Origin: Nanobdellota archaeon
GTDB lineage: Archaea > Nanobdellota > Nanobdellia > SCGC-AAA011-G17 > GW2011-AR17
Direction of reading: 5' to 3'
NCBI GenBank assembly: GCA_030018575.1
Contig: JASEIA010000053.1
Coordinates: 1 to 10,697, forward strand
DNA: 10,697 nucleotides
Below the pieces are notes generated by a model, which was given only the letters and a program-made list of their open reading frames with translations, did no database searches and was not told the origin of the DNA. This document shows, in pieces, positions 1 to 7,013 of the stretch. The position numbers and the translations under genes were made by a program. How positions within the stretch are numbered: the first letter of the stretch is position 1; the number at the start of each line of letters is the position of its first letter.

Positions 1-303
1 AGCCGCGCCCTTTGGGCTAGCAACCTTTACGACGATTCAGCCCTTGTCGGCAACAGCATCAGCCTCCTCGGCAGCAGCGACGGCCGTGCTTTCGGGGTAC
101 GCGAGCGAAGCGAGCCGAGGCGTGCGGAGCACGCCGGTGCGCCCGCAGGGCGCCAGAGCGCGAAAATTTCCACTGGAAATACAGGATTAGTAGCGCCGAC
201 GCTTGAGCAGGTATTGGCTGTTGCAAGCTGTTTCACTGCTGAATGCCACCAAGAGGAGCTGAAAGCGAAGCTTGAAGCGCTTTACCAAAAGCCAAGAAAA
301 TAA
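1..303 (+). CDS. 3' end of an unrecognised protein (partial at 5' edge)
   Basis: Frame 1 is open from the first base to TAA at 301-303, giving 100 residues with no start in view. I do not recognise the family. Residues 1-31 and 56-100 look like ordinary protein; the end is helical and charged (EELKAKLEALYQKPRK) and contains two cysteines (residues 77 and 82). Residues 32-51 are different: they read GVRERSEPRRAEHAGAPAGR and are encoded by a GC-rich hairpin repeat that is related to intergenic sequence at the other end of the window. The simplest reading is a chromosomal gene with an in-frame repeat insertion of roughly 70-80 bases. A U-rich tract follows the stop codon, which fits a true gene end. 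The alternative is a decayed gene that happens to stay open. Confidence 0.5.
   Translation, partial: SRALWASNLYDDSALVGNSISLLGSSDGRAFGVRERSEPRRAEHAGAPAGRQSAKISTGNTGLVAPTLEQVLAVASCFTAECHQEELKAKLEALYQKPRK
93..160. repeat. GC-rich repeat with trinucleotide-loop hairpins, inside the partial gene
   Basis: The block contains a perfect 7-bp hairpin, GGCGTGC (119-125) and GCACGCC (129-135), with loop GGA. A perfect 6-bp hairpin follows, GCGCCC (139-144) and GGGCGC (148-153), with loop GCA. Just upstream is the word CGAGCGAAGC (102-111). The words CGAGCGAAGC and AGCCGAGGCG (113-122) recur at 10599-10608 and 10606-10615 in the same orientation, so this is a dispersed element and not a unique feature of the gene. 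Its function is unknown; it resembles REP-like or small palindromic elements in style only. Confidence 0.65.
166..180. repeat. Perfect 6-bp inverted repeat with 3-base loop
   Basis: ATTTCC (166-171) and GGAAAT (175-180) flank the loop ACT. It lies directly after the GC-rich hairpin block, has the same 3-base-loop shape, but is AT-rich. It may mark the right border of the insertion, or be a coincidence. Confidence 0.4.
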
Positions 304-316
304 TAGAATTAAGGCG

Positions 317-332
317 GCTTTTTTCTTTTTTT
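317..332 (+). terminator. U-rich archaeal terminator after the partial gene
   Basis: Fifteen bases after the TAA of the partial gene there is a run of six T, one C and seven T (319-332). Archaeal RNA polymerase terminates at oligo-T tracts without needing a hairpin. A further T6 run is at 355-360. Both lie ahead of the mcm promoter region. Confidence 0.6.
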
Positions 333-371
333 CAGAATTTCCGTAAAATTTCCGCTTTTTTATCAGAAAGC

Positions 372-379
372 TTTATATT
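372..379 (+). promoter_or_regulatory. Possible distal TATA box for mcm
   Basis: TTTATATT would place a start site near 400 and give a leader of about 75 bases. It competes with the closer candidate at 429-436; the sequence alone does not decide between them. Confidence 0.3.
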
Positions 380-428
380 ACACCAAAACACAACACTTCT
401 CGGGTGAGTAGTTAAGGAAGTGATTACA

Positions 429-463
429 TTTAAATACATTTAACAACTTATACACCAGAGGGA
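429..463 (+). promoter_or_regulatory. Likely mcm TATA box (429-436) and GAGGGA ribosome site (458-463)
   Basis: TTTAAATA is centred about 42 bases before the mcm ATG, which predicts a start near 458 and a leader of about 15 bases. GAGGGA at 458-463 matches the anti-Shine-Dalgarno sequence and is 11 bases from the ATG, a little far. If transcription starts here the site would sit at the very 5' end of the mRNA; if it starts at the distal TATA box the site would be internal. Confidence 0.45.
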
Positions 464-474
464 AAAGAGACAAT

Positions 475-2475
475 ATGGCAATAGAACTTCGCGACCTTGT
501 GGACCTTTTTCAGGAATTTCTTGAATCATATTACATAATAGAGCTGCAGGGGGCTGCTGCAAAGGGGCAGAAGGCAATATCTGTTGATTTCTTCAAGCTT
601 GCAAAGTTCAAGTCAGAGGCGGCTGAACAATTGCTGGATGACCCTGACAATACAATGAAGGCGATGGAAGAGGCTGCAAAGCTGATGGGCTTCAAGCTGA
701 GGGTAAGGTTCAAGAATCTGCCTGAGAGCCAGCAGGCATTTATCAGAAATGTAAGGGCAGAGCATCTTGGCAGGATGATATCCATAACAGGCATAATAAG
801 GCAGTCATCTGATGTAAGGCCGGAGGTTGTTTCAGCAAGGTTTGAATGCCCGTCATGCGGGACTGTAATTACTATTTTGCAGACTGATTCAAAGTTCAAG
901 GAGCCTTCAAGGTGCACCTGCGGAAGAAAAGGGCATTTCAGGCTTCTGTCAAAAGAGCTAACTGATGCGCAGAGGCTTGTGCTTGAAGAGGCGCCGCAGA
1001 CACTTGAGGGAAACGCGCAGCCAAAAAGGCTCTCAGTATTCCTGAGGGAAGACCTTGTTGAGCCGAGGATGGAAAGAAGGACGACACCGGGATGCGGTGT
1101 TTGCGTTTCAGGCATAATACGCGAAGTGCCAATACCCCATAAGCTTGGCGGAATAATGACAAGGTTTGACCTTGCAATGGATGCAAACCATATTGAGCCT
1201 CTTCAGGAGGATTTTTCAGAGATACTCATTTCAAAGGAAGAAGAGACGGAAATAAAGAAGCTTGCAAAGGAGAAAAATATTTACCAGAAGCTTATCAACT
1301 CAGTTGCGCCAAGTATCTATGGCTATGATATGATAAAGCTTGCCTTGGCATTGCAGATGTTCGGGGGTGTAAGAAAGCAGAAAAAAGACAATACAATCAT
1401 AAGAGGAGACCTTCATATACTTCTTGTGGGAGACCCCGGAGTTGCAAAGTCGCAGATGATTATATTCATCTCAAAAGTCGCCCCCAAGTCAAGGTTTGTT
1501 GCAGGAAAAGGAGCCTCGGGCGCAGGCCTTACTGCAACAGTAGTCAAGGATGAATTCTTGAGAGGATGGGCTTTGGAAGCAGGCGCAATGGTTCTTGCTG
1601 ACAAGGGGCTGCTTTGCATTGACGAGCTTGACAAGATGTCGCATGAAGACACGGCTGCATTGCATGAAGCGCTTGAGCAGCAGCAAATCAGCATTGCAAA
1701 GGCGAATGTGCAGGCGACATTAAGGGCGCAGACAACTGTGCTTGCAGCTGCAAACCCAAAGCTTGGAAGGTTTGACCCTTACGGCGTCATAGGGCAGCAG
1801 ATTGACCTGCCTCCTGCATTGATAAGCAGGTTTGACCTGATTTTTGTAATGCGCGATTTGCCTGAAAAAGAAAAAGACACGAACATTGCAACAAAGGTTT
1901 TGCTTAACCAGAGCATGTTAGGCGCTGAGCCTGAAATTAATGCTGTTCTTCTGAGGAAATACATTGCATTTGCAAAGCAGCTTCGCCCAATGCTTTCAGA
2001 CGAGGCAAGGAATGAGATAAAAGATTTCTATGTAAAGCTGAGAAACATGGGGACAGTGGGAGATGCAATAAAGCCAATCCCGATAACGCCAAGGCATCTT
2101 GACGGCATTGTAAGGCTGGCTGAGGCATCTGCAAAAGTCAGGCTTTCTGACAAAATAACGATTGAAGATGCAAGAAGGGCTATTGACTTGCAGAGGTTTT
2201 GCCTTACTGAAGTCGGGCAGGACCCTGAGACAGGGCAGATTGACATCGACAGGATAAGCGGAATGCCCACTTCTGAAAGGGCAAAAGTGATTGGAGTCCG
2301 CGAGTTGATATATTCTTTGAGCAAGGATCACAAGACAATGGAAGTGGAGATGGTGCTTCAGGAAGCTGACAGGAAAGGAATTCCGAGGCACAAGGCAGAG
2401 GATGCTATTGAGAAATTAAAAAGGGACGGGGACATCTATGAGCCAAAGAGGGGCTTTATAGAGCTGACAAAGTAA
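475..2475 (+). CDS. mcm: Replicative MCM helicase
   Basis: This is the archaeal minichromosome maintenance helicase, a ring-shaped ATPase that unwinds DNA at replication forks. At 666 residues it has the normal family length and no intein. An N-terminal helical and OB region carries a zinc site (C125, C128, C147, C149). The AAA+ core shows Walker A GDPGVAKS (319-326), the presensor hairpin region (about 341-361), Walker B LLCIDELDKM (379-388), sensor 1 in AAANP (424-428, N427), the arginine finger in SRFDL (R452) and a sensor 2 arginine (R540). A winged helix follows at about residues 605-666 and ends in DGDIYEPKRGF. All catalytic motifs look intact. The ATG at 475 gives the usual N-terminus. 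The RPA-family gene starts one base after the stop codon, so the two are almost certainly co-transcribed. Confidence 0.97.
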   Translation: MAIELRDLVDLFQEFLESYYIIELQGAAAKGQKAISVDFFKLAKFKSEAAEQLLDDPDNTMKAMEEAAKLMGFKLRVRFKNLPESQQAFIRNVRAEHLGRMISITGIIRQSSDVRPEVVSARFECPSCGTVITILQTDSKFKEPSRCTCGRKGHFRLLSKELTDAQRLVLEEAPQTLEGNAQPKRLSVFLREDLVEPRMERRTTPGCGVCVSGIIREVPIPHKLGGIMTRFDLAMDANHIEPLQEDFSEILISKEEETEIKKLAKEKNIYQKLINSVAPSIYGYDMIKLALALQMFGGVRKQKKDNTIIRGDLHILLVGDPGVAKSQMIIFISKVAPKSRFVAGKGASGAGLTATVVKDEFLRGWALEAGAMVLADKGLLCIDELDKMSHEDTAALHEALEQQQISIAKANVQATLRAQTTVLAAANPKLGRFDPYGVIGQQIDLPPALISRFDLIFVMRDLPEKEKDTNIATKVLLNQSMLGAEPEINAVLLRKYIAFAKQLRPMLSDEARNEIKDFYVKLRNMGTVGDAIKPIPITPRHLDGIVRLAEASAKVRLSDKITIEDARRAIDLQRFCLTEVGQDPETGQIDIDRISGMPTSERAKVIGVRELIYSLSKDHKTMEVEMVLQEADRKGIPRHKAEDAIEKLKRDGDIYEPKRGFIELTK

Positions 2476-2476
2476 G

Positions 2477-3115
2477 ATGGCTAATGCAGGGCAAAAGAGG
2501 CAGACGGCATTTATATTCTGGATTAAGGACATAATAAGCGCAGCTTCTTTTATCGATCCTGTGGGGTTCAAGAGCTTTAACGTAATTGATAAAAATGTCA
2601 GAAGGGTGAATGTGATAGCCGCTGTTGTTGACATTTACGAGAATGCTGACAAGAAGTATAAGGCTGTGACGCTTGATGACGGCTCAGGGCAGGTAAGGGC
2701 AAAGGCATGGGAAGAGGATGTTTCTGTGCTGGATGCTTCTGTCGGGGACATTGTCCTTCTTGTAGGGCTGCTTCATGAATCTGCAGGAGAAATCTTTATC
2801 CGCCCTGAGATTATGAAGAAAATGTCAGCAGAGTGGGCGTTTGCAAGAAGGCAGTACCTTAATTCTGTTTACGGCGAGAAGAAGGCGGAAGCCCTTGAAG
2901 TTAAAGAGGAAACCATAGGCGAAGCCCTTGAGCCCACAATGGAGGCAAGAGGGAAGGTTGTTTCCCTGATTTCTTCTGATGAGGGAATGGTTAATGTTGA
3001 AGAGCTTATTGCAAAATCAGGAATGCCTTCAAAGCTGGTTGAGAAGATTCTGGATGAGCTGATTAAGGACGGAGAGATATTCAGGCCGAAGGCTGGGTTT
3101 GTGCAGGCGATTTGA
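2477..3115 (+). CDS. RPA-family OB-fold protein with C-terminal winged helix (COG3390-like)
   Basis: The 212-residue protein begins RQTAFIFWIKDI (residues 8-19), the type of start seen in archaeal RPA-associated and RPA32-like proteins. An OB-fold follows at about residues 44-118 (VNVIAAVVDIYENADKKYKA, then DDGSGQVRAKAW). The C-terminal 55 residues form a predicted winged helix ending DGEIFRPKAGF, closely like the end of MCM upstream. By family it should bind single-stranded DNA, probably as part of an RPA complex at the fork, and the winged helix may serve protein contacts. No zinc finger is present. It begins one base after the mcm stop with no clear ribosome site, which suggests translational coupling. 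The exact subunit name is uncertain, because other RPA subunits are outside the window. Confidence 0.83.
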   Translation: MANAGQKRQTAFIFWIKDIISAASFIDPVGFKSFNVIDKNVRRVNVIAAVVDIYENADKKYKAVTLDDGSGQVRAKAWEEDVSVLDASVGDIVLLVGLLHESAGEIFIRPEIMKKMSAEWAFARRQYLNSVYGEKKAEALEVKEETIGEALEPTMEARGKVVSLISSDEGMVNVEELIAKSGMPSKLVEKILDELIKDGEIFRPKAGFVQAI

Positions 3116-3122
3116 GAAAAGC

Positions 3123-3152
3123 TTATAAATACCCTTATTTTTGTCTTATTCA
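3123..3152 (+). promoter_or_regulatory. Leaderless-type promoter of the aIF2-beta operon
   Basis: TTATAAAT (3123-3130), preceded by the purine-rich GAGAAAAG, is centred 26 bases before the ATG at 3152. Archaeal start sites fall about 25 bases after the TATA centre, so the mRNA should begin at or next to the ATG. There is no Shine-Dalgarno sequence in between. The box begins 8 bases after the stop of the RPA-family gene, so this separates the replication pair from the translation genes. Confidence 0.65.
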
Positions 3153-3577
3153 TGCCTGAAAACATCTTTGATTACAGAGGCCTGCTGCAAAGGGCAAGGG
3201 AGCTTTTGCCTAATGTGCATCTTAAGGCTGAAAGGTTTGAGATACCAAAGGTAAAAGGGCATGTTGAAGGCAACAAGACAATAATAGCAAACTTCATAGA
3301 CATCTGCAGCATATTCAGGAGAGAGCCTGCGCAGGTTTTGAAATACCTCCAGAGGGAGCTTGCAACGCCTGCTGCAATTGACGGGGCAAGGCTTATTCTC
3401 GGGAGAAAGCTCACTTCAATGCTGATTAACTCAAAGATTGAGCAGTTTGCAAAGGATTTTGTGCTTTGCACAGAATGCAACAGGCCTGACACGCAATTAA
3501 AGAAGGAAGGCAATGTGCTTTTCATGCACTGCGCTGCCTGCGGAGCAAAGCATCCTGTCAAGGCAAAGATAGCATAA
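3152..3577 (+). CDS. eif2b: Translation initiation factor aIF2, beta subunit
   Basis: This is the beta subunit of the heterotrimeric GTPase that brings initiator Met-tRNA to the small ribosomal subunit. At 141 residues it has the usual archaeal length. The short N-terminal helix (YRGLLQRARELLP) that contacts aIF2-gamma is followed by the alpha-beta core with the typical GNKTIIANF (40-48) and KYLQRELATPAAIDGARLIL (64-83). The C-terminal zinc ribbon has C106, C109, C127 and C130, all present. The ATG at 3152 lies 26 bases from a TATA box, so the mRNA is probably leaderless. It heads a tight group with DUF424 and NMD3-like genes, next to mcm; linkage of archaeal replication genes with aIF2-beta has been noted in comparative genomics. 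Confidence 0.95.
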   Translation: MPENIFDYRGLLQRARELLPNVHLKAERFEIPKVKGHVEGNKTIIANFIDICSIFRREPAQVLKYLQRELATPAAIDGARLILGRKLTSMLINSKIEQFAKDFVLCTECNRPDTQLKKEGNVLFMHCAACGAKHPVKAKIA

Positions 3578-3586
3578 CAGAGCCTG

Positions 3587-3599
3587 CAGCCAGTGGCTG
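3587..3599 (+). repeat. Small 5-bp hairpin with 3-base loop before the DUF424 gene
   Basis: CAGCC (3587-3591) and GGCTG (3595-3599) enclose AGT in the 37-base gap between aIF2-beta and DUF424. It is followed by GGTGG and could influence ribosome access. It is small enough to be chance. Confidence 0.3.
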
Positions 3600-3614
3600 G
3601 TGGCTTGGTGGCAA

Positions 3615-3905
3615 ATGGTCAAAATACTTATTAAAATACACCCGAAAGGCGTTGTTTCTCTCTGCGATGAAAATCTTATAGGAAAAACTTTTGAGACAAA
3701 AACAGAAAAGCTTGAAGTAAACGAGCGCTTTTTCAAGGGAGAGGCAAGAAGCGGGGATTTTATTGTTGAAATACTGAAAGATACAGGCAATGCAACAATT
3801 GTCGGAAAAAATTCAGTTGATTTTGCAGTCAGGCACGGATTCATAGACAAAAACTGCGTAAAGAAGATAGGGAAAGCGCCCGTGGCATGCATATTTGCGG
3901 TGTAA
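3615..3905 (+). CDS. DUF424 family protein
   Basis: The 96-residue protein starts MVKILIKIHPKGVVSLCDEN, followed by LIGKTF and later NATIVGKNSVDFAVRHGFID and KIGKAPVACIFAV. This matches the small archaeal DUF424 family, whose biochemical role is not established as far as I know. I chose the ATG at 3615 over the GTG at 3600: the family normally starts MVKI or similar, and GGTGG (3607-3611) or the GGTGG at 3599-3603 can act as a ribosome site. It sits between aIF2-beta and an NMD3-like gene, with 37 and 4 bases of spacing. The context points to a role near translation or the ribosome, which is only an inference. No membrane segment, signal peptide or metal site is visible. Confidence 0.82.
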   Translation: MVKILIKIHPKGVVSLCDENLIGKTFETKTEKLEVNERFFKGEARSGDFIVEILKDTGNATIVGKNSVDFAVRHGFIDKNCVKKIGKAPVACIFAV

Positions 3906-3909
3906 TAAC

Positions 3910-4278
3910 ATGGATAAAACAAAACTAAATACAAGGCACGCTGAATACTACGAGGCAATAATACAGCTCCGCGCCTCTCCGGACGAGATTGAGCGCCTGG
4001 ATGAGGTAAGGAGGTTTGTGCAGAACAGGCTAAAGGAAAGGCCGAGTGTCACAGTTTCAAAAGTGAAGGAGTTTGACTATGGCATTGATATTTATGTGTC
4101 TTCGCAAAGCTATGCGCGAGCGATAGGAAAAAAGCTGAAGCATGCTTTTAAGGGTGTCTTAAAGGTTACAAGGACTTTGCATACAACAGACAGGATGACA
4201 AGCAAGCTGGTTTATCGCGGAACTGTCCTTTTCAGGCTTAAGCCAAAAGAGGAATCCTCTGTGGAAGAAGAGCAGTAG
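3910..4278 (+). CDS. Short NMD3-like protein lacking the zinc-finger region
   Basis: The 122-residue product resembles the middle domain of archaeal NMD3 (COG1499), which in full-length relatives follows N-terminal CxxC zinc fingers: HAEYYEAIIQLRA (about 10-22), VSKVKEFDYGIDIYVSSQSY (about 49-68), then KLKHAFKGVLKVTRTLHTTD and VYRGTVLFRLKP. There are no cysteines, so the zinc region is absent. Eukaryotic NMD3 is an export and assembly factor of the large ribosomal subunit; the archaeal role is presumed ribosome-related. ATG 3910 is preferred over TTG 3895. GGTG (3899-3902) precedes it by 7 bases and lies at the end of the DUF424 gene, whose stop is 4 bases before the ATG. An acidic tail (EESSVEEEQ) ends the protein. 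It may be a natural short form or the remnant of a split gene. Confidence 0.72.
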   Translation: MDKTKLNTRHAEYYEAIIQLRASPDEIERLDEVRRFVQNRLKERPSVTVSKVKEFDYGIDIYVSSQSYARAIGKKLKHAFKGVLKVTRTLHTTDRMTSKLVYRGTVLFRLKPKEESSVEEEQ

Positions 4279-4368
4279 AAAGGCGGTAAAAGAGAAGAAT
4301 AGCCTGAAGAAAAGGATTATTGTCCTGCAATATATCTTTTGCAATTGTATGTTTGCACTATCAATATG

Positions 4369-4428
4369 TTTATAAAGGAATAGCTTGAATTAAGATTATA
4401 GGGTTTTTAGTTTCGAGGCAAAGAGGGG
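4369..4428 (+). promoter_or_regulatory. Promoter (TATA 4369-4376) and Shine-Dalgarno (4423-4428) of the reductase gene
   Basis: TTTATAAA is centred 63 bases before the ATG at 4436, predicting a start near 4398 and a leader of about 38 bases. GAGGGG at 4423-4428 is 7 bases from the ATG, an ideal ribosome site. The 4279-4368 stretch has no gene. It holds several TTGCA words (for example at 4340, 4353) that could be regulator contacts, but no convincing palindrome. Confidence 0.6.
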
Positions 4429-4435
4429 TTGTGTC

Positions 4436-6949
4436 ATGGAGCTTCCTGAATATGCAAAAAACAGGGTAAAATTCACAAACGGCAAAATAAGAGATATATT
4501 CCTTACTAAGTATGCCCAAAAAGGCGCTGACGGAAAGGCGTGCGAAACTCCCGAGGACATTTTTTTCAGGGTTGCAAGGGAGATTGCGCTTGTTGACAAA
4601 AAGTATGATGCGAATTCTGATTTGGAAGCGAAAACAAAAGTATATTTTGGGCTGATGGCAAACTTTGAGTTTCTTCCAAATTCTCCAACGCTGATGAATG
4701 CAGGGCTAACGAACCAGCTTGCAGCGTGCTATGTGCTTCCGATTGAGGACAGCAGGAAAGGCATATTTGGGACTCTTGCCGATGCAGTTGAAATACAGGC
4801 TTTTGGAGGCGGGACGGGGTTTGACTTCTCAGGGCTGCGGCCGAAAGGCTCAAAAATAAGGACAACAGGCGGAAGGTCTTCAGGACCTGTTTCTTTCATG
4901 GAGATTTATGACATTGCAATAGGCAAGACAATTGCGCAGGGCGGGAAAAGAAAAGGCGCAAATATGGGATGCATGGCTTACGACCACCCTGACATAATTG
5001 AATTCATTTACACAAAGTTCTTCGCTGAAATAATAAGCTCAAAGATGCAGGAGATGCAGGGCTCGGAAGATGCTTATGTGAGGCAGGCTGCAAAAAGGGA
5101 AGCGCCGATGTCCGGATTCAACCTTTCTGTCAAGGTCAGTGATGAGTTCATGAAGCTTGCAATGGCTGACGGGCTTTATCCTTTGAAGAATCCGCATGCG
5201 AACAGCAATGATGTGCAGGAATTTGTCACAAAAGCTGATATGGAAAGGCTTGCGCTGTTTGCAAGGGAAGACGAAACATTCAAGGCTGATTTTGAGATAA
5301 GGGGGGATGACATACTTAACACGCACGAGCCAGAAGGAAGCCCTTACAGGGTTATTGGAAGCGTGAAGAACGGCAAGGCTTGCTTATATGCGCGAAAAGT
5401 GCTTGAGCTGGTTGCAAACATGGCTTGGAGATGCGGCTGCCCGGGAGTGATATTCATTGACAGGATGAATGAGAATAATCCAACGCCCGGATGTGAGAGA
5501 TGGATTCCTGGCGGGAAAGAAAAGTTTCCGGGAACAGGCAAAATCAAGGCAGCAAACCCGTGCGGCGAGCAGCCCCTGCTTGATTATGAAAGCTGCAACC
5601 TTGGCTCTGTCAATCTTACTAAGATGATTGCGATGAATGATGGAAAAGCTGTTTTTGACTTTCAAAAGCTTGAGTCCATTGCAAGGATTGGCTACAGGTT
5701 CCTTGACAATGTTATTGATGCAATAAAATATCCTGAGTCTGTGCAAGAAAAAATAGACCCTGTTGTAAAAGCAAACAGGAAAATCGGGCTTGGCATAATG
5801 GGCTTTGCAGATGCCTGTGTTGAGCTTGGCATTGACTACGGCTCAAATGAGGCAAGGGAGCTTGCTGCAAAAATTATGGAAACAGTGCATTCTGCTGCTG
5901 TTGATGAGTCAGAGAAAAGGGCTTCTGAGAGGGGCGCTTTCCCTAATTTTGAGAGGAGTGTTTTTAAAAACGGAAAGAAAATGAGGAATGCGACTCTTAC
6001 AACAATTGCGCCGACAGGCACGATAGGCACAGTGGCCGAAGTCTCTGAAGGAATTGAGCCTTTGTTCGGAATGTTTTATACGAGAAAAACAGGAGAAGGG
6101 AAGATAATTCACATCAAGAGAAAGGCATTCTCTTTGCTTGAAGACATTCTTGCAAAGGAAGGCATACGGCTTGCAGACGAGGTTGCTGCAAAAGTGCAGC
6201 AGACAGGAAGTGTGCAGCACACATATTTCCCTGAAAAGATAAAGAAGGCGTTCAGGACAGCTTATGATTTGGGGTATGAGGAGCATATTCTGATGCAGGC
6301 TGCTTTCCAGAAAGCAGGAGTGGATAATGCAGTAAGCAAGACAATCAACATGCGGAATTCAGCTACTATCCATGATGTGTTTGATGCGTATGTATTTGCC
6401 TGGCAGCAGGGATGCAAGGGCACAACGATTTATCGTGATGGTAGCAAGAGCAAGCAGGTGCTTAATTTTGATGTCAAAAAGAAAGGAAAATCAGCAGTGC
6501 CTGCAGGAGTGAGAAAGAGAGCAAAGAAACTGCCAGGCGAGACAGTGGAAATTGAAACCCCGCATGGGGCGGCTTTTATTACACTAAACCCGGACGAATA
6601 CGGGTTGAGGGAAGTGTTTGTTAATATAGGGCAGGCAGGAAGCGATGTAAGAAGCTATGCAGAGGCAATAGGAAAGCTAATTTCGCTTTCATGCAAGTAC
6701 AGCATACCTGCCGAAGAGATTGCCTCCAAATTAAGGGGCATTGGCGGACGGGAGTCTGTTGGGTTCGGCGAGGACAGGGTGCTATCAGTGCCTGATGCAA
6801 TCGGAAAAGTTATTGCAGAGTTTGAGCAGGAACGGACTGGAAATGCGCTTGAGGAAAAGATTTCAATAGATTTATGCCCCAACTGCGGGTGCAAGCTTGA
6901 GATGTCTTCAGGGTGCCTGAAATGCTCCTGTGGCTATTCAAAGTGCTGA
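4436..6949 (+). CDS. nrdJ: Adenosylcobalamin-dependent (class II) ribonucleoside-diphosphate reductase
   Basis: It reduces ribonucleotides to deoxyribonucleotides with a thiyl radical made from vitamin B12 coenzyme, so no oxygen or activase partner is needed. At 837 residues it is of normal class II length. NSPTLMNAG (82-90) leads to the first active cysteine C98; NPCGEQPL carries the radical cysteine C376 and E378; the second redox cysteine C387 lies in SCNLGSVNL, 11 residues later, as in known class II enzymes. The phosphate-binding loop is in APTGTIGT (525-532). The C-terminal tail has CPNCG (814-818), CLKC (827-830) and CGYSKC (832-837), the shuttle and zinc-ribbon end typical of NrdJ. 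No N-terminal ATP cone is seen. An extra helical stretch at about 195-225 follows HPDIIEFI. The gene has its own promoter and an ideal ribosome site. Confidence 0.95.
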   Translation: MELPEYAKNRVKFTNGKIRDIFLTKYAQKGADGKACETPEDIFFRVAREIALVDKKYDANSDLEAKTKVYFGLMANFEFLPNSPTLMNAGLTNQLAACYVLPIEDSRKGIFGTLADAVEIQAFGGGTGFDFSGLRPKGSKIRTTGGRSSGPVSFMEIYDIAIGKTIAQGGKRKGANMGCMAYDHPDIIEFIYTKFFAEIISSKMQEMQGSEDAYVRQAAKREAPMSGFNLSVKVSDEFMKLAMADGLYPLKNPHANSNDVQEFVTKADMERLALFAREDETFKADFEIRGDDILNTHEPEGSPYRVIGSVKNGKACLYARKVLELVANMAWRCGCPGVIFIDRMNENNPTPGCERWIPGGKEKFPGTGKIKAANPCGEQPLLDYESCNLGSVNLTKMIAMNDGKAVFDFQKLESIARIGYRFLDNVIDAIKYPESVQEKIDPVVKANRKIGLGIMGFADACVELGIDYGSNEARELAAKIMETVHSAAVDESEKRASERGAFPNFERSVFKNGKKMRNATLTTIAPTGTIGTVAEVSEGIEPLFGMFYTRKTGEGKIIHIKRKAFSLLEDILAKEGIRLADEVAAKVQQTGSVQHTYFPEKIKKAFRTAYDLGYEEHILMQAAFQKAGVDNAVSKTINMRNSATIHDVFDAYVFAWQQGCKGTTIYRDGSKSKQVLNFDVKKKGKSAVPAGVRKRAKKLPGETVEIETPHGAAFITLNPDEYGLREVFVNIGQAGSDVRSYAEAIGKLISLSCKYSIPAEEIASKLRGIGGRESVGFGEDRVLSVPDAIGKVIAEFEQERTGNALEEKISIDLCPNCGCKLEMSSGCLKCSCGYSKC

Positions 6950-6981
6950 TAATGCCTAGCGACGGGAAACCAGAGCAAACC

Positions 6982-7013
6982 TTTATAAAGCGGCTTGCTC
7001 ATTTCCCTGTTTA
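6982..7013 (+). promoter_or_regulatory. Leaderless-type promoter of aIF1A
   Basis: TTTATAAA (6982-6989) is centred 27 bases before the ATG at 7013, with AGAGCAAAC as a plausible BRE just upstream. This places transcription start at or within a few bases of the ATG. No Shine-Dalgarno sequence precedes that ATG. Confidence 0.68.

Noticed and set aside
27..236. Minus-strand open frame opposite the partial gene
   Set aside because: It depends on the GC-rich repeat; the plus-strand frame is better placed, with a stop followed by a U-rich terminator.
4320..4376. NrdR-type boxes ahead of nrdJ
   Set aside because: Only scattered TTGCA and ATATA words are present; no paired sites with the right spacing.
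475..6949. Inteins in mcm or nrdJ, common hosts in archaea
   Set aside because: Both proteins are of normal length and their motifs run without interruption.
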